Shown: positions 8,474 through 17,236 of the stretch, one piece after another
Layout of the letters: each line of letters begins with the position of its first letter
Numbering within the stretch: position 1 is the stretch's first letter
NCBI RefSeq assembly: GCF_016714285.1
Contig: NZ_JADJNN010000020.1
Span: 62,001 to 126,000, forward strand
Source of the DNA: Nannocystis sp.
GTDB lineage: Bacteria; Myxococcota_A; Polyangia; Nannocystales; Nannocystaceae
Direction of reading: 5' to 3'
Length of the DNA: 64,000 bases
The notes under the pieces: model-generated
Database searches by the model: none
What the model saw: the letters and a program-made list of their open reading frames with translations, nothing else
Told to the model about the DNA's origin: nothing
Translations under genes and position numbers: made by a program

Positions 8474-9388
8474 TCAGCCCGCCGGAGTCCGTAAGATCTC
8501 ACACACGCTGATCTCGAATCGGCTCTGGATCATCCGCACCAGCGATTCGAACTCGCCGCGGTCGATCTGCAGGCGGGCCATCAGCCCGCGACGCGTCGCC
8601 CGATACAACCCCTCGCGCACGCCCGCGAGCCAGCGCGCCGCGGTCGCGCGGTGGACCTGAAACGCCGCCCCGAGCTGGTCGATCGTCAGGCCCTCGACCA
8701 CGGACAGCCGCAGCAGGGTGCGGTCGCGGCCCTCCAGCTGCGCCAGCGCCTCGGCGAAGGCCTCGCGCAGCACGGCCCGGTGGCGCTCCTTGATCAGCAG
8801 CAGCTCGGGGTCCTCGCCGACCGTCGCCCGCTCGAGCTGCTCGTCCGCCGCTGGCAGCTCGTGCGCCTCGCGGCGCGCCGTCTGGCGCAGCAGGCCGATG
8901 CCCTCGCGCACCGCGACCACCCGCACGAAGCCCCGCAGGTCGCCGCGCCCGGCGTAGCTGGCGAGGCGCGGCGGACCCTCGGGCCCGGCCACCAGCAGCT
9001 TGTGCCGCACCCGCTGCTTGGCCTCCGCCACCTGCCCGTCCGGGACGCCCGCGGCCCGCAGCGCGGCGTCGAGGTCCGCGATGCAGCGGGCATCGAAGCG
9101 GGCCAGCGCCTTGCTGTCCCCGAGGACACACGCGTGGGCCAGCCACAGCCCGGCGTGGTCGAGCGTCGCCAACCCGGCCGCGAGCGCCCCGGGGCTCGCC
9201 CACGCCAGCCGCTGCGCCAGCGCAGCCGCGAACTCGGCCCGCGCGACGCGGAGCTCCGGCCAGGCCACCGCGCCCGCGTCGATCGCAGCCGTCAGCGCGG
9301 CCCGCAGCGCCGCCTCCTCGCAGCTCGCCGCGACCCGCAACGGCTCCGCCAGCGCGGCGAGGAAGCTGGCGTACTCGGACCCGCTCAT
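8474..9388 (-). CDS. ECF-like RNA polymerase sigma factor (myxobacterial family)
   Basis: 304 residues. The C-terminal half has sigma-70 organisation: a region-2-like segment (about 135-185, FVRVVAVREGIGLLRQTARRE) and region 4 (about 225-275, LEGRDRTLLRLSVVEGLTIDQLGAAFQVHRATAARWL), a helix-turn-helix that reads the -35 element. The extended N-terminus (1-120) is unusual for an ECF factor and resembles the myxobacterial family known as Sig-70_gmx1. It faces a kinase with an anti-sigma-like N-terminus across a 137-base gap, which suggests the two work together. Confidence 0.8.
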   Translation of the reverse strand: MSGSEYASFLAALAEPLRVAASCEEAALRAALTAAIDAGAVAWPELRVARAEFAAALAQRLAWASPGALAAGLATLDHAGLWLAHACVLGDSKALARFDARCIADLDAALRAAGVPDGQVAEAKQRVRHKLLVAGPEGPPRLASYAGRGDLRGFVRVVAVREGIGLLRQTARREAHELPAADEQLERATVGEDPELLLIKERHRAVLREAFAEALAQLEGRDRTLLRLSVVEGLTIDQLGAAFQVHRATAARWLAGVREGLYRATRRGLMARLQIDRGEFESLVRMIQSRFEISVCEILRTPAG

Positions 9389-9433
9389 ACGCGGTGCATC
9401 CTACTGCCTGCGCCCCGCAGCTGTGAACGACCC

Positions 9434-9517
9434 GACCACCCACTCGGGCACCGACCAGTAGAGAGCCCGCCGCGGACCACCTACTCGGGCACCGACCACT
9501 CCGGTATATAGCCCGCC
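9434..9517. promoter_or_regulatory. Direct repeat in the sigma factor/kinase intergenic region
   Basis: Two near copies (9434-9471 and 9475-9517) share GACCACC[C/T]ACTCGGGCACC, then GACCA, and both end in AGCCCGCC. The second copy also contains TATATA just before the kinase start. The position between divergent regulatory genes suggests operators or paired promoters; no activity can be shown from sequence. Confidence 0.5.
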
Positions 9518-9525
9518 ACCCCGGG

Positions 9526-12420
9526 ATGCCCTGCCCCGACGACAACGCCCTGTGGGCCCTCGCCGCCGGCGAGCTCTGCGACGACGCCCGCGGCGAGGCC
9601 GAGGCCCACCTCGACGTCTGCGCCGCGTGTCGCGGCGCCCTCGCGGCCCTCGCCCGCCTGCAGGCCCCCGGTCGCGTCCCCTCCCCGCGAGCCCGCGGCG
9701 CGACCCTCGGCCGCTACGTCATCGTCGACGCCGTCGGCGCGGGCGGCATGGGCGTGGTCTACCGCGCCTTCGACCCCGAGCTCGACCGCAAGGTCGCCCT
9801 CAAGCTGGTGCGCACCGCCGGCGTGCGCGACCAGACCCGCCTGCGCGAGCGCCTCGCCCGCGAGGCCCGCCTGCTGGCCCGCATCTCCCACCCCAACGTC
9901 GTCACCATCCACGACGTCGGCGTGGTCGACGACGAGGTCTTCCTCGCCATGGAGTTCGTCGCCGGGCCCACCCTCGCCGCCTGGCAGGCCGAGCGCCCGC
10001 GCGGCTGGCGGGAGGTCCTGGGCGTCTATCTTCAGGCCGCCCGCGGCCTCGCCCAGGCCCACGAGCTCGGCGTGGTCCACCGCGACTTCAAGCCGAGCAA
10101 CGCCCTGCTCGGCCCCGACGGCCGCGTCCGCGTCGTCGACTTCGGCCTCGCCCGCACCGCCGAGCTCGGCGAAGATCTGTCCCTCGGGACAGGCACTGGC
10201 GACCCCTCGGCGGTCGTCCCGGATGTCCCCGACGACATGTCCCCAGGGACAGCAGATCCGACCCCTCGCGACCTCTCCCACGCGACCGCCCACGCCACAT
10301 CCGCCGCCACACATCCACTGACCAGCCACGGCGCCCTGCTCGGCACGCCGGCCTACATGGCCCCGGAGCAGCGCCAGGGTCGCCCCGCCGACGCCCGCAG
10401 CGACCAGTACAGCCTCTGCGTCGCCCTCCACGAGGCGCTGCTCGGGACCCGACCCGGCGACGCCCACCCCACCACCGCCGCCCGCGGCGACCCGCTCGCC
10501 CGCCACGACGGTGACCCGCGCAAGCTCCCCCGCTGGCTGCGAGGCGTCCTGCAGCGCGGCCTCATGCGCGACCCGGCCGCCCGTTGGCCCGACATGCACG
10601 CGCTCATCGCCGCCTGCGAGCGCGGCCGTCGCTCGCGACCCGGCCGCCTCGCCCTCGCCAGCGTCAGCATCCTCGCCCTCGCCCTGGTCGCCGGCCTCGC
10701 GCTGCGCAGCCCGCCCGCGCCCGCGCCCCTGTGCCACGGCGCCGCCGCCGAGCTCACCGGCGTGTGGGACCCGCAACGCCGCGCCACGATCGCGGCCCGC
10801 TTCGCCGCCGGCCCGCGCTACGCCGCCTCCACCTGGCACACCACCGCCGCCGCCCTCGACGCCCACGCGACCGCCTGGATCGACGCGCACACCCGGGTGT
10901 GCGCGGCGACCCGCGTCTACGGCCACCAGAGCGAGGCCGAGCTGACGAGTCGCATGCGCTGCCTCGACGACCACCGCGCTGACCTGCGCCAGACCGTCGA
11001 CCTGCTCGCCCGCGCCGACCCCGACCTCGTCGAGCGCGCCGTCACCATCGCCCACGGCCTGCAGGACCCGAGCGCCTGCGTCACACGCGGCGGCGACGAC
11101 CCGACCGACCGCGACGACCCCGTCGTCCGCCACGTCCGCGACCGCATCGCCGAGGCCGCCGCCCTGGTCCGCGCCGCCCGCTACAGCGACGCGCGGGCGA
11201 TCCTCGGCGACGCCCTCGCGGTCGCCGAGACCCGCGCCTGGCACCCGCAAGTCGCCGACGGCCAGACCACCCTCGCCGAGGCCCTGACGCAGATCGGCGA
11301 GGCCGCGGCCGCCGAGGAGGCCCTGTACCGCGCCGTGTGGGCCGCGACCGCCGCCCGCGACGACGCCCGCGACGCCCGCGCATGGACCCGCATGGCCCCG
11401 CTCGTGGCCGAGAAGCTGGCCCGCCCCGCCGACGCCCGCCGCGCCCTCGAGCACGCACGCGCCGCGATCGCCCGCCACGGCGCCGACGCCTCGCTCACCG
11501 CCGACGCCCGCGCCAGCGAGGCCGCCGTGGCGATCGTCGAGGGCAACTTCGCCGCCGCCCGCGACACCCTCGCCGCCGCCCTCGCCGACAGCCCGTTCCC
11601 CGCCGACGATCCCCGCCAGCTCAAGCCGATCAGCAACTACGGCGTCAGCCTCTACATGCTCGGCGACCACCTCGGCGCCGCCCAGCAGTACCGCCGCGCC
11701 CTCGCGATCGCCGAGCCGAGCCTCGGCCGCGACCACCCCGAGGTCGGCAACCTCAGCAACAACCTCGGCAACGCGCTGCTCGCCGTCGACGACCTCGACG
11801 CCGCCGAGGCCGCGCAGCGCCGCGCCCTCCAGATCTTCCGCGACAGCCTCGGCCCCGGGCACCCGAGCACCGCCGGGGCGATCGTCAACCTCGCCAACAT
11901 CGCCGTCCTCCGCGGCCAGCCCGAGCAGGCCGTCCCACGCTACCGCGAGGCCCTGGCGATCCTCGCCGCGCTCGCCAGTCCACACCCCGACGAGGCCCGC
12001 GTCGCCTACAACCTCGGCGCCAGCCTCATCCGCCTGCAGCAGCCCGCCGCCGCGCTCGCCAGCTTCGAACGCGCCGCCGCGGCCCAGCGCCGCGCCAACC
12101 CCGGCCACCCCGACCTCGCCGCATACCTCACCGGCATCGCCATCGCCCACGTCGAAGCCGGCGACCCGGCCGCCGCGATCGCCCCGCTCGAGGAGGCCCT
12201 GGCGATCTTCCTCGCCACCCCGCGCGACCCGCTATACCTCGCCCAGGCCCGCTTCGAGCTCGCCCGCGCCCTGTGGGACAGCCGCGAGGACCGCAGCCGC
12301 GCCCGCCAGCTGGCCGAGCAAGCCCGCGAGACCTACGCAGCGCAGCCCGGCGGCGACCGCTTCCGCGTCGAGGTCGACACCTGGCTCGCCACCCACCGGG
12401 TCTCGGCGCTCCGCGGCTGA
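9526..12420 (+). CDS. Membrane Ser/Thr protein kinase with zinc-binding N-terminus and TPR sensor domain
   Basis: 964 residues. N-terminal motif H28-x3-C32-x2-C35 resembles the zinc-binding fold of anti-sigma factors (zf-HC2/ZAS). Kinase domain (about 61-350): glycine loop GAGGMG, ATP-binding K93 (VALK), catalytic HRDFKPSN (185-192), metal-binding DFG (205-207). One membrane helix at about 376-396. The rest is a tetratricopeptide array of kinesin-light-chain type (NLGNALLAVDDLDAAEAAQR and related repeats, about 690-930). The activation segment has an insert of about 40 residues (210-255) containing two palindromic repeats. Starts 137 bases from the divergent sigma factor, so the kinase may hold or release it. 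Confidence 0.92.
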   Translation: MPCPDDNALWALAAGELCDDARGEAEAHLDVCAACRGALAALARLQAPGRVPSPRARGATLGRYVIVDAVGAGGMGVVYRAFDPELDRKVALKLVRTAGVRDQTRLRERLAREARLLARISHPNVVTIHDVGVVDDEVFLAMEFVAGPTLAAWQAERPRGWREVLGVYLQAARGLAQAHELGVVHRDFKPSNALLGPDGRVRVVDFGLARTAELGEDLSLGTGTGDPSAVVPDVPDDMSPGTADPTPRDLSHATAHATSAATHPLTSHGALLGTPAYMAPEQRQGRPADARSDQYSLCVALHEALLGTRPGDAHPTTAARGDPLARHDGDPRKLPRWLRGVLQRGLMRDPAARWPDMHALIAACERGRRSRPGRLALASVSILALALVAGLALRSPPAPAPLCHGAAAELTGVWDPQRRATIAARFAAGPRYAASTWHTTAAALDAHATAWIDAHTRVCAATRVYGHQSEAELTSRMRCLDDHRADLRQTVDLLARADPDLVERAVTIAHGLQDPSACVTRGGDDPTDRDDPVVRHVRDRIAEAAALVRAARYSDARAILGDALAVAETRAWHPQVADGQTTLAEALTQIGEAAAAEEALYRAVWAATAARDDARDARAWTRMAPLVAEKLARPADARRALEHARAAIARHGADASLTADARASEAAVAIVEGNFAAARDTLAAALADSPFPADDPRQLKPISNYGVSLYMLGDHLGAAQQYRRALAIAEPSLGRDHPEVGNLSNNLGNALLAVDDLDAAEAAQRRALQIFRDSLGPGHPSTAGAIVNLANIAVLRGQPEQAVPRYREALAILAALASPHPDEARVAYNLGASLIRLQQPAAALASFERAAAAQRRANPGHPDLAAYLTGIAIAHVEAGDPAAAIAPLEEALAIFLATPRDPLYLAQARFELARALWDSREDRSRARQLAEQARETYAAQPGGDRFRVEVDTWLATHRVSALRG
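10177..10192. repeat. Palindrome CTGTCC-N4-GGACAG inside the kinase gene
   Basis: A perfect six-base inverted repeat around CTCG; a weaker copy (TGTCC-CCAG-GGACA) follows near 10238-10252. Both lie in the extra, low-complexity activation-loop insert of the kinase, consistent with insertion of a mobile palindrome that kept the frame. Confidence 0.6.
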
Positions 12421-12503
12421 CCTTTAAGACCTGTCTATCAGGACATGCCCCTCAGGCCAGCCTCATCGCCGCGAGCTTTGCGGGCCCGCGCCCGCGACCT
12501 GAC

Positions 12504-13367
12504 CTAATCGTTGCCCGTCGGCACGTAGTTGAAGTCGGAGGTGACGAGCAGCCGCGCGACCGCGGCCACGGCCATGCCGCTCTGGCCCTCACGGTTGCGC
12601 AAGGAGATCGTATGGGCGCCGGCGTCAAGCTGCGGGATCCAGTCGGTGTACGTGTTGCACTTCTCGCCGGGCACGCCGCTCTGCACGCGCAGCCAGTGGT
12701 AGCCCACCGGCATGTCGTAGGTCTGACAGCCGTACAGCCACGCGGTCTCGGCCTCGTTATCGGCGTGGGTGTAAAAGGAGTCCGGGTCCTTGTCATTGAC
12801 CCCCTCCTTGAGGTCCTGCACCCGCGCCCACACGGCGACCGGCCCGGCGCAGGGCGGCGCGACCGGGAAGTTGACGATCCCCTTCTCTGCCTCGCCGGAG
12901 AACGCGACCGTGCCCTCGCCCATCATGCTCTGCGACTTCTCCATCGGCGCGAGCACGCTGGCGTCCGCGACCAGAACGATCTGCTTGTAGGGCTGCGGGC
13001 AGCTCGGCCCGCCCGTGCTGTCGTCGGGCGGGTCGCCGGTGGTGTTCGCCGGGCCGCTGGCGTCGCTGGTGCCCGGGTCCGACGCGGCGGTCGTCGTCGA
13101 CAGGTCGCCGGTCGCCGCCTGGCCCGTGGTGACCGGCTCCACCGCGCCCGAGCTTCCCGCCGCCGTCCCCTCCGCGCCGCTGCTCGGCACGTCGCCGCTG
13201 CTCGGCAGGTCACCGCTGCTCGCCGCGCCGCCGCTGCTCGTCGAGTCGACCGCGCCGCTGCTCGCCGTGACGCCATTGCTGCCGCCCGACTCGGTGATCC
13301 CCGAGGCGTCGAAGCTACAACCCAGCGCGAGCGCCAGCAGCCCCCATGGCAGGACAGGTCGCATCAC
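12504..13367 (-). CDS. Surface lipoprotein with Ser/Gly linker and galactose-binding-like C-terminus
   Basis: 287 residues. The lipobox LALGC lies at residues 12-16. A linker of about 100 residues rich in Ser, Gly and Thr (SSGDLPSSGDVPSSGA) precedes a globular domain (about 125-287) with paired cysteines. The domain (WARVQDLKEGVND..., AHTISLRNREGQSGMAVA) reads like a carbohydrate-binding-like beta-sandwich covering adducts such as 'WLRVQSG ... HTISLRNRE'; this is a resemblance, not a firm family call. Its 3' end faces the kinase gene. Confidence 0.72.
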   Translation of the reverse strand: MMRPVLPWGLLALALGCSFDASGITESGGSNGVTASSGAVDSTSSGGAASSGDLPSSGDVPSSGAEGTAAGSSGAVEPVTTGQAATGDLSTTTAASDPGTSDASGPANTTGDPPDDSTGGPSCPQPYKQIVLVADASVLAPMEKSQSMMGEGTVAFSGEAEKGIVNFPVAPPCAGPVAVWARVQDLKEGVNDKDPDSFYTHADNEAETAWLYGCQTYDMPVGYHWLRVQSGVPGEKCNTYTDWIPQLDAGAHTISLRNREGQSGMAVAAVARLLVTSDFNYVPTGND

Positions 13368-13427
13368 GCGCTTGTACCACGAGCCGCGGCCCTGCGTACC
13401 GCAGCCGCTAGCAGGCGCCTGCGCTGC

Positions 13428-14492
13428 CTACGCCGTACCTGGCCCGAGAGACAGGTGCGCTGGCAGCTGCATCGTCAGGCAATGCAGGCTGCCGCCCTGC
13501 TCGATGACCGTCCGACAGTCGATGCCCACGAGCTCGCGCCCCGGGAAGCAAGCGGCCAGGCTCGCGAGTGCGCGCTCATCCGCAGGGTCGGCGTAGGTGG
13601 GCACCAGCACCGCGCCGTTGACGATCAGAAAGTTCGCGTAGCTGGCCGGCAGGCGCCGACCGGGGGCCCCAGGGGCCGCGTGGCAGGCTCGCGGCCACGG
13701 CAAGCGCACGAGCCGATACGGCGCGCCCGCGAGGGTCCGCAGCCGGCCCAGCTCGTCCGCCATCGCCTGCAGCTCGGCGAAGTGCGGGTCGCCGCGATCG
13801 TCGCAGCCCTGATAGGCGATCGTCTGCGGGTCGGTGAAGCGAGCCAGCGTGTCGATGTGGCTGTCCGTATCGTCGCCCTCGAGCTGCCCGTGCTCCAACC
13901 ACAGCACTCGATCGAGCCCGAACAGCGCGATCAACTGGTGTTCGAGCTCGGCCTGCGAGCGGCCGCCGCGGCCCGCCGAGAGCAGGCAGCGCCGCGTCGT
14001 CAGCAGCGTGCCCTCGCCGTCCGACTCGATGCTCCCGCCCTCGAGCACGAGGTCGACGCTGGCCATCGCCGCCAGCTCGAAGGCCCCGAGCGTGTGCAGC
14101 GTGCGGGAGATCTGGTCGTCCAGCTGCGCGGGATACTTGCCGCCCCAGCCGTCGAAGCGGAAGTCGAGCAGCAGCGGGCAGCCACGGCGCACCACCGTGA
14201 TCGGCCCGTGATCGCGGGCCCAGGTGTCCTGACTCGCCGCCACGTGCAGGCGCACGCGGCCCGGGTCCACGCCAGCGTCCGTCAGCAGCCCGCGCACGCG
14301 CCCGGCCAGCGCCGCGTCGTTGCAGACGATCACGACATCTTCACGCCGCGCCACCTCGGCCGCGATGCGCACGAACACCGGCTCGACCGCCGCCAGCAGC
14401 GGCCGCCAGTCGCTGTCCGCGTGCGGCCAGGTCAGCAGCACGCCGGACTGAGGCGCCCACTCGGCGGGCAAGCAGTACGTCCGATCCGACAT
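13428..14492 (-). CDS. aguA: Agmatine deiminase
   Basis: Hydrolyses agmatine to N-carbamoylputrescine and ammonia in the cytosol, supplying AguB (5610-6506). The 354 residues are the normal length for the peptidyl-arginine-deiminase superfamily. Motifs: N-terminal PAEWAPQSGVLLTWPH, central TWARDHGPI and WGGKYPAQLDD, LVLEGGSIESDG, and the C-terminal catalytic Cys338 in GGSLHCLTMQLP. The start MSDRTYCLPAEW is the family N-terminus. Related putative peptidyl-arginine deiminases are the alternative, but WARDHGP and the length favour AguA. Confidence 0.92.
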   Translation of the reverse strand: MSDRTYCLPAEWAPQSGVLLTWPHADSDWRPLLAAVEPVFVRIAAEVARREDVVIVCNDAALAGRVRGLLTDAGVDPGRVRLHVAASQDTWARDHGPITVVRRGCPLLLDFRFDGWGGKYPAQLDDQISRTLHTLGAFELAAMASVDLVLEGGSIESDGEGTLLTTRRCLLSAGRGGRSQAELEHQLIALFGLDRVLWLEHGQLEGDDTDSHIDTLARFTDPQTIAYQGCDDRGDPHFAELQAMADELGRLRTLAGAPYRLVRLPWPRACHAAPGAPGRRLPASYANFLIVNGAVLVPTYADPADERALASLAACFPGRELVGIDCRTVIEQGGSLHCLTMQLPAHLSLGPGTA

Positions 14493-14515
14493 GTCCGTGG
14501 CACCTGTCTCAAAGG

Positions 14516-14953
14516 TCAGGGGCGAGCGAGGCGCACCAGCTGCTTCACCGACAGCCCCGGCGAGCTCGGCACGACCAGGCGCAGCGGCCCGTCCGCGGCC
14601 GTCAAGTGCCCGCCATCGACCGCGTAGGCCAGCATCGCGTCGTCGCGGGCCACCGCCTCGATCGACAGCTCCTGGCTGTAGCCGTCGACCGCGGTGGCCA
14701 CCAGCGCCGTGAGCTCCTGGCGCTGCGCGGCCAGCAGGTCGCGCAGCCGCACACCCGTGTAGTTGCGGTCCTTGTAGGTCACGCTCAGCTCCGGCAGCTC
14801 CGCCAGCTGCTCGCGCGTCAGCGTGTGCGCCCCGTCGGCCAGCTGCAGCTCCACCCGCGCCGGCGGCCCGTCACCCGCGCACGCGCCCACGAGGCTGCAG
14901 GCGAGGAGACCGGCCAGGAGCGCGGCGTGACGTGGACGACGGCGCACGAACAT
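14516..14953 (-). CDS. Small lipoprotein, molybdopterin-oxidoreductase-like fold
   Basis: 145 residues with a lipobox (SLVGAC) after an Arg-rich N-terminus. The mature part (HTLTREQLAELPELSVTYKDRNYTGVRLRDLL ... DGYSQELS ... GPLRLVVPSS) follows the order of short proteins related to the sulfite-oxidase molybdopterin domain, but it is too short to hold the cofactor pocket. Start set at MFVRRRPR rather than five codons upstream. Lies 23 bases beyond the aguA start, same strand, so it may be co-transcribed. Confidence 0.6.
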   Translation of the reverse strand: MFVRRRPRHAALLAGLLACSLVGACAGDGPPARVELQLADGAHTLTREQLAELPELSVTYKDRNYTGVRLRDLLAAQRQELTALVATAVDGYSQELSIEAVARDDAMLAYAVDGGHLTAADGPLRLVVPSSPGLSVKQLVRLARP

Positions 14954-15055
14954 GGCGCCACCATACACGGTCCCGCGCAGCCGGAGAAAGGGCCCCGGGC
15001 CCGCGGGCGCGGCGAACTCTGTGGCTCAGCGCACGTGCGAAGGGCGCACGAACGC

Positions 15056-15105
15056 CGGGCGAATCATTGCGATAAGCCATCCGCTGCGCCCGGGCGAATC
15101 ATTGC
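15056..15105. repeat. Short direct repeat in a 270-base intergenic gap
   Basis: CGGGCGAATCATTGC occurs at 15056-15070 and again at 15091-15105 (35 bases apart), and a degenerate third copy (CCGGCAATCCTTGC) follows near 15116. Apart from this I see nothing in 14954-15223: no open frame with typical composition and no clear promoter. Confidence 0.5.
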
Positions 15106-15223
15106 CCTGCGCCACCCGGCAATCCTTGCACTGTCCTACCGGTGCCTCGGCGGATCCTGACATTTGCCCGCCAGGAGAGGCCGCGGCCCCGGGTCCGCCA
15201 GGGGTCTAAAGCGGGCCGCGGTC

Positions 15224-15574
15224 TCACGACTCCGGCGTGAGCGCCGAGCAGTCGCTCGAGATCGTGATCTTCTGATTCCCCTGCTTCGGCCGGTAGCTGG
15301 CGGCCACCTCGCTGCCGGCCATCAGGTAGACCTGCTCGCGCGTCCCGGTGATCGTGTCGCGCTGATTCTTGAGCAGCACCTGCTCGCGCCCGGGCGCCCC
15401 CGCGGAGTCGGCCAGCTTGACGATCACGTCGGTCGCGCAGGCGTTCATCACCGAGATGCGAAACTCGGTGGTGCTGGTCGGACCCGCCGGCTCCGGCGGG
15501 ATCGTATTGGCGGTGTTATCACACGCGGCCGCGATGAGGGCGGACACCAGGGCGATCAGGGCGGCGCGGTTCAT
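15224..15574 (-). CDS. Small secreted lipoprotein of unknown function
   Basis: 116 residues: signal peptide with lipobox (LIAAAC, Cys18), a short Thr/Pro linker, then a compact domain with two cysteines (MNACATDV and SSDCSA). The pattern of alternating hydrophobics suggests a small beta-sandwich. The start MNRAALIALV is chosen because it opens the signal peptide; longer extensions run into the retron gene. Ends 17 bases from the reverse transcriptase stop on the same strand, so it may be read through from the retron operon, though lipoproteins are not known retron parts. Confidence 0.7.
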   Translation of the reverse strand: MNRAALIALVSALIAAACDNTANTIPPEPAGPTSTTEFRISVMNACATDVIVKLADSAGAPGREQVLLKNQRDTITGTREQVYLMAGSEVAASYRPKQGNQKITISSDCSALTPES

Positions 15575-15591
15575 ATGTGTGTACCTGTCCT

Positions 15592-17178
15592 TCAGAACAG
15601 CTTCCAGAACGGCTTCTTCTTCGGCGCGGTGCTCTCGGCCTCCGGCTTCGACTCGGTCCTTGGCGCCTCGGCCTGCGGCCCGGGCTTGCCCGCGACCTGC
15701 GCCTCGGGCGGCTTGCCGCCGCCACCACCCGGCGGCTTTCCGGGCCCGGGCCCGCCGCGCAGCGGCCTGCCGTGCTTCTCGAAGATCCGCCGGACCTGGG
15801 CCAGCAGCGGCGCGGCCCGCTGCGGGTCGACCTGAGCGACGAAGCACGCATACCCGTGCAGCGACGCCAGCAGGTCGCCGCCCGGCGCGCCCCAGCGCTT
15901 GCCCGCCGGACCGTCCTTCTCGACCTGATAGAGCGTCGCCCGGAACTTGCGGATCGTCGCCCGGTCGACCGAGAGGCGGTCGTTGACGACCACCCCGGTG
16001 ACCTCCTGCTTGCTGCCCTTGCGCATCACCCGGGTCTTGTCCGGGTGCACGGTGAAGCCCTCGTGACGGATGATGTCAGCGACCGCGCGCAGCAGCTTAC
16101 CGACCTTGATCGATCCGACCGCGGGGCGGCGCGCCGAGAAGCTGAGGTCGTCGGCGTAGCGGGTGTAGACAAAGCCGAGGCTGGCGGCCAGGCCGGCGAG
16201 GCGGCGGTCGAGGCGGCGGCACAGGAGATTGGTGATACCCGGGCTGGCCGGCGAACCCTGGGGCAGATGCCGCTGCCCGCGGGCCACGAAGTAGGTGATG
16301 CCGTCGAGCACCACCTCGTCGATCTCCGGCTCGGTGCACACCAGCGCCAGCGCGGTCGCCACCGCCTCGCTGTAGCCGAGCGACTTGAACACGCCCTTGA
16401 CCCGCGGCAGCGACACCGTCGGGAAGAAGTCCTTGAGGTCGAGGTTCACCAGCACGTCGGCGCCGACGTGCGGCCGCGCGTTGCTGACGATCGACCGCCC
16501 GGTGCGAAAGCCGTGGGCCGCGTCGTGCAGCGCGACCTTGTCGAGCACCCGCTCGAGCACCCACCGCTGCGCCTTCTTCAGCCTCGGCATCGGCGCCGAG
16601 ATCAGGCGGTGACCGCCCGTCTTCTTGGGCAGCAGGAAGCGGCGGTAATGGTTCACCCGCGAGGTGCGGCGGCTGTACGCCAGGAAGCGCAGCGCCTTGA
16701 GCTCGACGCCCATCGCCTGCGCCAGCTGCTCGACGCTGTCGATGTGCGGCTGCCCGTGCGTCTTCAGCTTGCCGGCGTCGGAGACCCTGTCGGACAGCCC
16801 GCCCGAGACCCCCTCGCCGAGGTACAGCAGCTCCTTGGCCTTGCGCTGGGCCCACAGCTGGGCCCTGGCGATGCGCTGACCCTCGCGGCGCTCCTTCGTC
16901 TCCTTCTGCTTGCGCTTCGACTCGGCCATCCGCAGCTTGCGGGCCTCGGCGATCAGCGCCTTCTCGTTGTAGAGGCGGCGACCCTTCTCGCGCAGCTCGT
17001 CGAGCTGGCGCTGCAGCTCGCCGCGGCGGCGGATCTCGTCGGCGGGGTCGTTCGGCGCCGCGCCGCTGGCCGGCCAAAAGCCGAGCCGGATCATCTCCTC
17101 GAGGATGTACTCATCCTTGGAGGAGGCACGGATCCTCTCGTACAACGCTTCGCGGGTGGACGGTTGACCGGCGGCCAT
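15592..17178 (-). CDS. Retron reverse transcriptase
   Basis: Makes msDNA by copying the msd part of its own RNA, primed from a branching guanosine. Retron hallmarks: HGFRTGRSIVSNARPH (NAxxH motif), LDLKDFFPT catalytic Asp, PQGSPASPGITNLL, the YADD box (residues 341-344), and VTG followed by VVVNDRLSVDR (393-395). 528 residues from ATG 17178; an in-frame GTG at 17190 is an alternative start. Unusual parts are a 150-residue Lys/Arg/Glu-rich helical N-terminus and a C-terminal tail of about 70 residues rich in Pro, Gly, Lys and Glu ending KKKPFWKLF. Its msr-msd RNA lies directly upstream. A group II intron RT is excluded by the lack of an X/maturase domain and the presence of NAxxH and VTG. Confidence 0.95.
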   Translation of the reverse strand: MAAGQPSTREALYERIRASSKDEYILEEMIRLGFWPASGAAPNDPADEIRRRGELQRQLDELREKGRRLYNEKALIAEARKLRMAESKRKQKETKERREGQRIARAQLWAQRKAKELLYLGEGVSGGLSDRVSDAGKLKTHGQPHIDSVEQLAQAMGVELKALRFLAYSRRTSRVNHYRRFLLPKKTGGHRLISAPMPRLKKAQRWVLERVLDKVALHDAAHGFRTGRSIVSNARPHVGADVLVNLDLKDFFPTVSLPRVKGVFKSLGYSEAVATALALVCTEPEIDEVVLDGITYFVARGQRHLPQGSPASPGITNLLCRRLDRRLAGLAASLGFVYTRYADDLSFSARRPAVGSIKVGKLLRAVADIIRHEGFTVHPDKTRVMRKGSKQEVTGVVVNDRLSVDRATIRKFRATLYQVEKDGPAGKRWGAPGGDLLASLHGYACFVAQVDPQRAAPLLAQVRRIFEKHGRPLRGGPGPGKPPGGGGGKPPEAQVAGKPGPQAEAPRTESKPEAESTAPKKKPFWKLF

Positions 17179-17236
17179 GGCGGGGAGCACCTCTCACGCA
17201 GGGCCGACCCGCGAAGGCGGGCCGGAGACGAACAGC

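Noticed and set aside
9481..12150. Long open frame of 889 codons on the minus strand
   Set aside because: It lies opposite the Ser/Thr kinase gene; Gly/Val/Glu/Asp/Ala-rich low-complexity translation typical of antisense frames in GC-rich DNA.
11337..14627. Open frame of 1,096 codons on the plus strand
   Set aside because: Crosses three supported genes; its translation is mostly Arg/Pro runs with no motif.
15592..17178. Group II intron reverse transcriptase
   Set aside because: No maturase or HNH region; NAxxH, VTG and the adjacent inverted-repeat RNA identify a retron.
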